Assembly: GCA_946811695.1 (NCBI GenBank)
Contig: OX328131.1
Coordinates: forward strand, 9,725,152-9,789,151
Length of the DNA: 64,000 bases
Origin: Gonocerus acuteangulatus
Taxonomy: Eukaryota; Arthropoda; Insecta; Hemiptera; Coreidae
Direction of reading: 5' to 3'
The translations under genes and the position numbers were made by a program. Below, piece by piece: positions 24,301 through 34,000 of the stretch (positions within the stretch are counted from its first letter, which is position 1; every line of letters begins with the position of its first letter). Under the pieces are notes generated by a model. The model searched no databases and was not told where the DNA came from. It worked only from the letters and a program-made list of their open reading frames with translations.

Positions 24301-27300
24301 GAGAAGAGGGTTAGAAGGATCGCAGAATGGTCCGATGATAGGTCGAGGAGCGAATCAACAGAAGTCGCTATACCTCCCAAGCCAGACGAGATGAAGAAGT
24401 CGACTAGGTCAGGACTACGGGATGGATCGGTTGGCCAGTATGTTGGTGTGTTTGGCGATATAGGGAGATAATTCTGGGAGTTAAGGATATCATAAAGGAT
24501 TCTGCCACGGGAGTTAGCTGAACGGCTTCCCCACATGGGGTGTTTCGCGTTGAAATCACCCCCGGTGAGGAAGCGGGGACCAAAGGATTGGAATATTGAC
24601 AGGAATTCAGGATGGTAAATGGAATGGTTGGGAGAACAATACACTGCGGACAGTATGATATCGAAGGGAGAAAGGGAAAGGGATATGGATGTTACCTGCA
24701 GGCTTGCTGATGCGATGCTGGATTCTTGGTGATGCTTGATGTTGCTCTTGATTAGAATCAGAGTGCCATGCTGCACCAGAGATGGATGGTCGGTTCGATA
24801 ACAGGAGTAACCCTTGACACCGAATGTCATGGATTCTTTCAGGTGTGTTTCAGTTATAAGTGCAATGTCAATGTTTTTGTCAGTTAGTAAAAGTGTGAGT
24901 TCTTGTCTTCTTGTTGTGAGTCCGTTGGCATTCCACAAAAGAATTGAGAGATGGGAATTATGGAAGCGTTGCATTCTGGGATTTAGGAAGGAAGTGTGCT
25001 ATAAGGGTGGTCATCAGGTTAATTAAAGGAGTAAGAAGGGTTTCGAGTTTATTTAGGAAAGAGGAGAAAAGCATCATTGGATCTTGAGCCTGGTGCTGTG
25101 TGGTTTGCTTAGACGGGGCGGGAGTAGATGGGAAGGTAGGCAAGGTTTGGGGTTGCGGAGGAGTAGTAGAAGAGGTAGGAAGGGAAGATGGTTCATGTGG
25201 TTTCTGAGCTGGTTTAGGGACAGGCGGCTTCTTTTTCTCGAGCGTGGTTAGCAGGGAGGAGTAGGTGACGTTCGGCCGGCGATGGGACGATTCTTGTGCT
25301 GCTGGAACGGGCTGAAGGCTGGGGAAGTGGGATGGTCCGCTGGGTGGTGATGGTTTCTTGGCATCTTTTTGATGGCTGAGCTGGATTCTCTGCCGTTGCA
25401 TTCTTATGGTTTTGAGTGCTTTATATACTTCACACCCTTTGTAGCTGGCAGTGTGATTCTCGCCGCAGTTCGCGCATCTCGGTGGGACGTCAAGTGGCTT
25501 GGGGCAGTCTCTAGAGGAGTGTTCGGAACCGCATTTGACACATTTTGATGAGTGATGGCAGTACGCGTGGGAGTGATTGAACTCCTGACAGTTTTGGCAC
25601 TGTATTACATCGCTTCGGCGACGTGGTTCCTCTACTTTGATTTTTGTGTAGAGTAAATACTGTTCCCGGAATATTTCCTTGCTTTTTTCATTTTTTTCCA
25701 AATCTATGAAGAAAAGTGGTAACTGCGCCTTCGTGACAGGATGCCGCACATTGTGGGCTCTCTTGACGGAGTAGCCTTTCTTTGTGAGTTCTTCTATAAT
25801 ATCAGCCGGTGGAGTTGAATAGTGGAGGTTGCGAATAACCACCCTGTAGGATTTGTCCTCGGGTAACTGGTAGCAGTGAAAGTCTGCTTCCTTACTTTCC
25901 AAGTACCGAATAATTTGTCTGTAGGAGTCACTGTCAGATGGCTTTATAACGATGTCGTTAAATCTAGCTCGGCATTCGAAATTCTTTTCCCCAACTATTT
26001 CAGTCAGACTGCTGCAGAGTTTTTTGAAGTCGGTAACTTTCCTGAGATAGATGTTAGGAGGTTTCACGGGATCTCGAGGTGAATCCTGGCACACTTGGGT
26101 GTGTTCCGAAGTCCGAGGGTGTGTCGAGGAATTCTTATTTGGAGACGACTTTTTTTGTTTTGTCTTAGGAGGTGTTAGGACGTCGCTGGTTCTTTTACGT
26201 AATCTCTTGCGTCTTCCAGTCGCAACATTTTTAAAATCGTGAGCTGACGTAGACTCGATAACGGTCATGTTTTGTTCGCTAACCTCAATTGATGACATCG
26301 TCCGTGGCTTTTAATGATTTATAAAAAAAAAAAAAAAGTGTCCGTGGCGAGCTACGAACTCGGGCTATTCAGCTGGGAGAGTTGGACGCTGCCACTGAGC
26401 CAAGGAGGCTGATATGGAATCTACTAGTAGCGCAGGCACTAGTATTTAAATTTCTGAAGGGGCATTGACAGCCTCTCTGTCAGGCGCGTACAGGAGCACC
26501 CCCACCACCAGCCTCAGCTAGGGTAAAGGCCTACCCAAGTGTAGGAAATAAGCGTTTTTACTCACTTATTTTGTGATGATCTGGTGAGTAAAATTACTTC
26601 AAAGTTCACAATTATGTTCACCAGTGGATTAGCTACCACTGTGCCACTTTTCAGATAAGGGGAACACTTTGAACCACTTTAAATACACTAGTTTTAGAGA
26701 GCTTTATAAAACGTTGTGACATAGGCTACACCTGGGACACTACTACCGCGCAGATATGTAGCATTGGGAAACAGAACTCTCATTTGAAATGTTCATAAAC
26801 CATTTATTCAAAAATATTTTTAATTTTAAGGCCATCCTCACCCTTCGTCACCTGTCGCTTAAGGGCATACGTGCTACGTGCTTAATAGAATTCTATTAAT
26901 TTTAGCGAGTTGGATTGTCTGGGGTTTTGTTATCTTCTTGAGCGAGCGGAAACGCATAGCATGTATGCCTTAAAGTCGTCATTTATGCCCTAAAGTCATG
27001 TATGCCTTAAAGTCGTCACAAATTTAGTTGTTTATATTAGCTCTCATAACCCGCATAACAGTGAACATTAGTGCTTAATAACTTCTTTCCTAGTTAAATG
27101 CGAAGGTTTTTTTTTAACGTATTCGTGTTTAGTGCATCAAAATACGTTATTGTACAACATTTGAAAGAAATCGGTTTGGAGGGCGTGAAACTTCACTTTT
27201 ACCGCAATTAATATTATTACCTTCTGCGATATTTAGATATTAGTAATAATAAAAATGTAATTATATGAAATATACAATAAATATCATTACGTTCTGCGAT

Positions 27301-30300
27301 AAGTTGCGACGACAGCACTATCTAGCGGATCTAGAGGGCACAGCAAGTGGGCCAATTCCTTCCTACTTGTATAGTAGTTATCAAGTTTCTCTTTGGTTTT
27401 CTCTAGTTTGCCTTTACAGCCGAGAAGGAATGTCTGCAAGAAGGAATCCGATTCTGCAAAATTAGCAAGAAACAATAATTACTTCAATTTTATAATATGG
27501 TGATCCTATTTATCAAATTGGGGGGCAAATATTCCCCACGGATCCGCCATTTGTAAATTCCTATTTCAAGGAACAACACGATACGTGAAGAACTATAAAT
27601 ACTGATTATGTCTCGTTTAGGACTAGGGATGGCTATGAAGGTAAGTACACACTGATAGACCTTGTTGCGTGATTTGTCTACACAGTCTAGAGACTGACTT
27701 GAGACGTTCTAGGCTTGAGACATAGGCTTGGTCTATAGACACCAATCTTTGTCTAGTCTAGCGTCCACACTATGATGTGAATATTAAAGTCTAGTCTCGC
27801 AGCCGACCATGGAGGACATTGTTTTGTGTGGATTGAGTGCGGGCTTAACAATAATTATTAATGAAAGAACGCAAAAACGTAAACGTTGCTGGACGCGCGA
27901 AGTACTCTCAGAAGGACCTATCTTCGGAAATGGATTATTAAATAAATTAAGGTTGGAAGACGCCATGGGTTTTAGGAATTTCACCCGGCTTACGCCTACT
28001 GATTTTGAATATTTGCTTCTGATAGTTGGTGGGATGATAATGAAGCAAAATACAAATTTTAGAGAAACTTACCCTTCGACTGGCAATAACACTTCGTTTT
28101 TTAGGAAGTGGAGGCTCATTCACGAGCCTCATGTACACCTTTAGAGTGTCTAAGCAGGCAAAATCCAAAATAGTACCAGAGGTTTGCCAAGCGACAAAGG
28201 TTTGACAGGGACAATTAAAATAAGATGAAAGGCTGCGACATGTCTAGCCACAAGGTGCCGATGACGTCTAAATGTTCCGCAACATGTCTAAAGTCTCCCA
28301 TTCCATTCGAGAGACCTTAGACATGAGATTTTTGGTCTCGCAACAAGCCAATAGACAGGCTCTCGTCTATAGACATGTCTACTTAGACAACCTGAGACAC
28401 GTCTCGAGACGTGTGTGCGCGAAATCGCGCAACATGTCTACCAGTGTGGACATAGCTTGAGATACTTAGCCAAAGCCAAGACGTTTTAAATTTCATAGTG
28501 ATAAGGTTATAATAGAGAGAATTTTTACCGCCAATGTTCTGTACCGGGAATATGGACCACGCATTTTTCCCTCTAAGTAAACCATCTATTTGCACAGGCA
28601 ACATTATAGTTTAAATTGTATTCAGCCTTAGCTTCGGCTAAGTATTGATAAATATTAAACACAATCTCCCTTGTCGGCCTTCTCAAAGTCTTTCCCGTTC
28701 CTAAACGAGACATAATCAGTTTTTAATGACTCTCACATTCCGTGTTAATGATTGACACTGGAATTTGCAAATGGTGGAACCGACAGGAATATATCTTTTA
28801 GAATTTCGCGCATGCCTAGTGGCTGAGTATCGCTTCTCGGCCCAGTGGCTAAGTATCGTTCTCGGCCTGCTGGCTGAGTATCGCTTCTCGGCCTAGTGGC
28901 TGAGTATCGATCTCGGCCAACTGGCTGAGTATCGCTTCTCGGCCTACTGGCTGAGTATCGTTTCTCGGCCTAGAGGCTGAGTATCGCTTCTCGGCCTAGA
29001 GGCTGAGTATCGTTCTCGGCCTAGTGGCTGAGTATCGCTTCTCGGCCTAGTGGCTAAGTATCGTTCTCTGCCTGCTGGCTGAGTATCGCTTCTCGGCCTA
29101 GTGGCTGAGTATCGATCTCGGACTACTGGCTGAGTATCGCTTCTCGGCCTAGTGGCTAAGTATCGTTCTCGGCCTGCTGGCTAAGTATCGTTCTCGGCCT
29201 GCTGGCTGAGTATCGCTTCTCGGCCTAGTGGCTCAGTATCGTTCTCGGCCTGCTGGCTGAGTATCGCTTCTCGGCCTAGTGGCTGAGTATCGCTTCTCGG
29301 CCTAGTGGCTGAGTATCGATCTCGGCCAACTGGCTGAGTATCGCTTCTCGGCCTACTGGCTGAGTATCGTTTCTCGGCCTAGAGGCTGAGTATCGCTTCT
29401 CGGCCTAGAGGCTGAGTATCGTTCTCGGCCTAGTGGCTGAGTATCGCTTCTCGGCCTAGTGGCTAAGTATCGTTCTCTGCCTGCTGGCTGAGTATCGCTT
29501 CTCGGCCTAGTGGCTGAGTATCGATCTCGGACTACTGGCTGAGTATCGCTTCTCGGCCTAGTGGCTGAGTATCGCTTCTCGGCCTAGTGGCTAAGTGTCG
29601 TTCTCGGCCTGCTGGCTGAGTATCGCTTCTCGGACTAGTGGCTGAGTATCGTTCTCTGCCTGCTGGCTGAGTATCGCTTCTCGGCCTAGTGGCTGAGTAT
29701 CGATCTCGGCCTACTGGCTGAGTATCGCTTCTCGGCCTACTGGCTGAGTATCGTTTCTCGGCTTAGAGGCTGAGCATCGCTTCTCGGCCTAGTGGCTAAG
29801 TATCGTTTCTCGGCCTACTGGCTGAGTATCGCTTCTCGGCCTACTGGCTGAGTATCGCTTCTCGGCCTAGTGGCTGAGTATCGTTTCTCGGCCTACTGGC
29901 TGAGTGCGCTTCTCGGCCTACTGGGTGAGTATCGCTTCTCGGCCTACTGGCTGAGTACCGCTTCTCGGCCTAGTGGCTGTGTATCGCTTCTCGGCCTAGT
30001 GGGTGTGTATCGCTTCTCGGCCTAGTGGCTGTGTATCTTCTGGCCTAGTGCGCTTCTCCTGGGCTCGTCCTTGGGTTGACTGGGTAAACCAGTTTGACCT
30101 TGGTACTGAGAGGCGTCGCCATGCGCAACCAGGCGGGTCCACGAGGTTGCGGATAGTGGAACGGGCTACAGATATGTAGCCTAGGGGCTTTTAGCCTTCC
30201 CGGACAGCTTGGCAACTCTTGCTCCGCAGGTGGTAGGAGCAGTGCGTGTGAAATGAAAGGTGTGCAGTTTGTAGGGTATGCCCCCGGCATACCGTGGGGG

Positions 30301-30871
30301 GCCGACTCGCTGGAATGATATTGTTCTGGTATGTGAAGTATGAGGAGAATGAATGTCTTGTGTAATTTTGTTATATTTTTATTTTATGTCATTGTATTTT
30401 GGTTTATGCTGTTTTGTGTTGGATGCTTGGTGAGAAGAGTGAGTATGGGGGCGATTGTACAGGTGTGTGTGTGGATTGATTTTCTTGGATATGACCCAGC
30501 GATCATAGGACCTTCATCAGGATTTTTGGATATCAATTTGGAAATGACATGGCGTTCTATGGACTTCTTGGACTACGGATGGTGTTGACGTTCTTGGGCT
30601 GGAGCTAAGTGGATGCGGTGAATCCCTAACCGTATTGGCTGACGCTTCCCCCGCTTGGCAAGCGCCATGCAGGGGTATCTGAGCGTGTTGGGCCCTGGGA
30701 TCTCACCGTGGGTTGATCATCATCCCCACATGGAGGTGTAGCTACCCCTAGCGGGGGAACTCGCTAGGCGCGAAAGCGCTGGGTAGCAAGCCCTGCAAGG
30801 TAGTGGGTTTTAACTTGAAGTGGATCAGCAACTAGGTCGGAGTCTTCTCCGGTGTAGTCGGCTAAGGAGAT

Positions 30872-30935
<64 letters not shown>

Positions 30936-31011
30936 ATAAATAAATATGTAAAGGTTAAAGGTTACCCAATCCTAGTCCTCATTGGCTATGACACGCTGTG
31001 TCGGGTGCCAT

Positions 31012-31061
<50 letters not shown>

Positions 31062-34000
31062 ATACCCTGCGTAATTTCAGTAATAAACACGAGTCATATT
31101 ATGGGCCCAGGTATGCGAAGCTGCAGGAGACTTTCGAGAAGATGGAGGCAGAATATTTGAAGGTTAGTAAAATGGCCCAGCGGGTTTATGCGGTTGAGAA
31201 GAGGCTAAAGTCATTGGTAGAGATGAACGGGGGAAAGGAGATCGTCGAGGCGGTGGCGAGAGAGGCGGGGAAGAGGGCCTTTAGGAAGGTGCAATCCGAG
31301 TGTGCTGAGGCGTTGGAGAAGATAAAGATGGAGGTGTCCAGTGCTTTTGACACGGGGACAGTGTACGAGGCGGAGAGGGTTGAGGAGGTGAAGAGCATAG
31401 GAAAGGTCGTCAAGGAGGGGAGTAGTAAAGTATCCATGGAGCTACAGACAGTGAAGAGTGAGGTAGATCTCTCTCGTGGATTCATGTCGTAGGTTAGGGA
31501 GAACATGGATCGAGTCTACGGGAGACTAACGGATCTGCATAAGGTGGTGCTGCCATTGGAGACAAATGTTATCAAGGGTGAGGAGACTACGGCAACTGGA
31601 ATGGATGTGACAGGTGTGACTGAGAGGGGGGCTGATATTGTGGAGAGAGTGGTGAGGAGTGTGGGTGAGAGGGGAGTGAATGAAGGAATGGATATGGATG
31701 GAGTGAATGAGACGTGGTCGAATGTGGTTGGAATAGGGAGGAGTAAAAGGGGCCCTAGGGTCAGATTGGAAGTTCCGCGGGATGAGCGGAGGGTCACGAG
31801 GTCTGACGTTGTTGAATGTTTGGATGCGAGGAAAGGGGATGTTAGAGTGAGAGGGTTAGTGAGAAGGGGGCGAGACTTTGTGATTGAGGTACATGATGAG
31901 AGGGATGTGGAGAAATTGAGGGCGAATGAGAGGCTGAAAGAGAAGGGTGTGGTTGTGGATGGTTTGCAAGGGTGGAGAATGCCGAGATTGAGGGTGTATG
32001 ATTTGGATAGAGTGATTGGGAAGGATGAGTTGCTTGAGTGTGTGAGAATGGAGGATTGTACCTTCTACGACGTACACACTGTGTACCGCTCTCGGCCTAC
32101 TGGCTGAGTATCGCTTCTCGGCCTAATGTCTGAGTATCGCTTCCCGGCCTAGTGGCTGTGTATCGCTTCTCGGCCTACTGGCTGAGTACCACTCTCGGCC
32201 TAGTGGCTCACTATCGCTTCTCGGCCTACTGGCTGAGTATCGCTTCTCGGTCTAATGTCTGAGTATCGTTCTCGACCTACTGGCTGAGTACCGCTCTCGG
32301 CCTATTGGCTGAATACCGCTCTCGGCCTAGTAGCTCAGTATCGCTTCTCAGCCTATTGGCTGTGTTGCTCCTGGTATGGATGGGGTGTGCTTGGAGATAC
32401 TGAAGGAATGTTGGGAGGTGATGAAGGTGATACTCGTCAGGCTGTATAGCCTCTGTGTGAAATATAGAGTGTTCCCGAACAGGTGGAAGAGAGGTCTAAT
32501 TAGAGCGCTACTGAAGGCAGATGACAAGGACCCAGCGCTGGTTAAGTCCTACAGGCCTATTTGCTTGCTACCCGTGATAGGGAAGGTCCTGGAGCGTGTG
32601 ATTGTACGAAAGTTAGAATAGTTGTTTTATGATAGTGTGCATGAATGTCAGTATGGTTTCATGAGAGGGAGGAGTACGGAGGATGCAATGAACGAGTTGA
32701 GGGGAGTGGTTGAGTCGAGTGAAAGTGCGTATGTGATGGGTGTGTTTATTGATGTTAGTGGAGCGTTTGATAGAGTGTGGTGGCCTAGCGTGTTGAGGTG
32801 TTTGAGAGAAAGAAATGTATGCAAGGAGGGGTATGAGTTGCTGAATGACTACCTGTCGGGCAGAATAGTTGAGATGAATGTGGGTGTGGGTGTTGTGCGC
32901 AAGAGAGTGAGTATGGGGCCTCCAGGTCCTCAAGGTTTGGTGTTGGGGCCCCAGATATGGAAGGTTCTCTTTGATGGTTGTGTAAAGCGTGTGAATGAGA
33001 GCGGCATTAGGATGATTGCGTTTGCGGATGATGGTGTGGTTGTGATTGAGGGTGGATCGAGGCGTGACTTGGAGCGAAAGGCAAGTGAGATTGTGAGTGT
33101 GATTGTTGCTTGGATGAATGCGAATAAGATGATGTTGTCACCTGAAAAGACAGTATGTATGATGTTAAAGGGCAAGTTTGCAAGGGATCCGAGAGTGAGT
33201 GTGGGAGCGAATTTGTTGAGGTGTGTGAAGAGTGTGAAGTACTTGGGAGTGTTGTGGGATGAACAAATGCGAATCGGGAAGCATGTGAGTGTTGTGTGTG
33301 AGAGGGCCGTGGAGTTGTTTGGTAGAGTGATTGGGATGTATGAGAGAGTGAAAGGTGTGAACATGGGATGGATGGATGTAGTGTACAAGGGTTTGGTGCT
33401 GGCGGTGGTGCCATATGGAGCTGGAGCTTGGGGTGACAAGCTCACGGTGTGGACGAGGAGACGGCTGAGGAGTGGGCAGAGGAGGATCCTACTAAGAATG
33501 ACCCGGGCCTACAGGACGGTGTCGTCAGATGCACTGGAGGTTCTGGCGGGCTACTGGGCTTTCGACTTGGAGGTGGAGAGAAGATGGGCTGCCTATGGTC
33601 TTAGATGATTTGGAAAGGTGGAGTGGAGAGGCAGAGTTATCAAAGGTGTTAGAATGAGGAGTGTGCTTAGGAGTGTGTGTGTGAGTGAATGGCAGAATAG
33701 ATGGGATGTTTCAGAGAAGGGTAGATGGACGTATGAGTGGTTACCGAATGTTGAAGAGCGATTGAGTATGTTGTGGGTGAGAGTGGGATATCGTGTGTGT
33801 CAGATGCTGAGTGGTCATGGGTGTTTTAGAGCGAAATTGTTTGGTTTTGGGTTGTGTGAGGATGCGTGGTGTGAATGTGGAATGGAGGAGGAGGAGAGTG
33901 TGAGACATGTTATTTGGGAGTGTGTGCGGTATGAGAGTGAGAGAAAGAAGTTGTTTGAAAGTCTTGAGGGGGCAGGGGGTCTGAGTGGGTGTGTAAGAGG

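Larger units (their letters stand above)
22124..26747 (-). mobile_element. Full-length Jockey-clade LINE
   Basis: The 4624-bp unit is flanked by a 12-bp TSD, GCGCAGATATGT (22112-22123 and 26748-26759). On the minus strand it has a 5' UTR of about 450 bp, ORF1, ORF2 overlapping ORF1 by 17 nt, a 3' UTR and a tail of AAAT repeats and poly-A. A complete 5' end is uncommon among LINE copies. Confidence 0.95.
21916..27203. mobile_element. Long-TIR MITE (about 150-bp TIRs, 8-bp TSD), split by Jockey
   Basis: Left TIR from 21916 (GGTAAAAGTGAAGTTTCACG) and right TIR ending 27203 are near-perfect complements for about 150 bp. GCAATTAA flanks both sides (21908-21915 and 27204-27211). Removing the Jockey insertion and its duplication leaves an element of about 650 bp. 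Its right part contains the GAGCGAGCGGAAACGCATAG motif seen at 1640, 37080 and 42950. The superfamily is not identified; an 8-bp duplication fits hAT or P-type. Confidence 0.85.
27541..28780. mobile_element. MITE with about 85-bp inverted ends, hosting Harbinger
   Basis: The left end (GATCCGCCATTTGTAAATTC) and the complement of the right end (GTTCCACCATTTGCAAATTC) match. The match continues to ACTGATTATGTCTCGTTTAGGA (27599-27620; right arm near 28700-28722). The Harbinger derivative lies between the arms. It sits in CRAL-TRIO intron 1. Confidence 0.65.

Noticed and set aside
28815..30058. CRISPR-like array of short repeats
   Set aside because: Repeats are head-to-tail without unique spacers, and the genome is eukaryotic. 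It is a minisatellite.
30998..31060. Lysine-rich start of an R1 ORF1 frame
   Set aside because: The lysines translate a poly-A tract and no ATG precedes it. The real ORF1 start cannot be set here.
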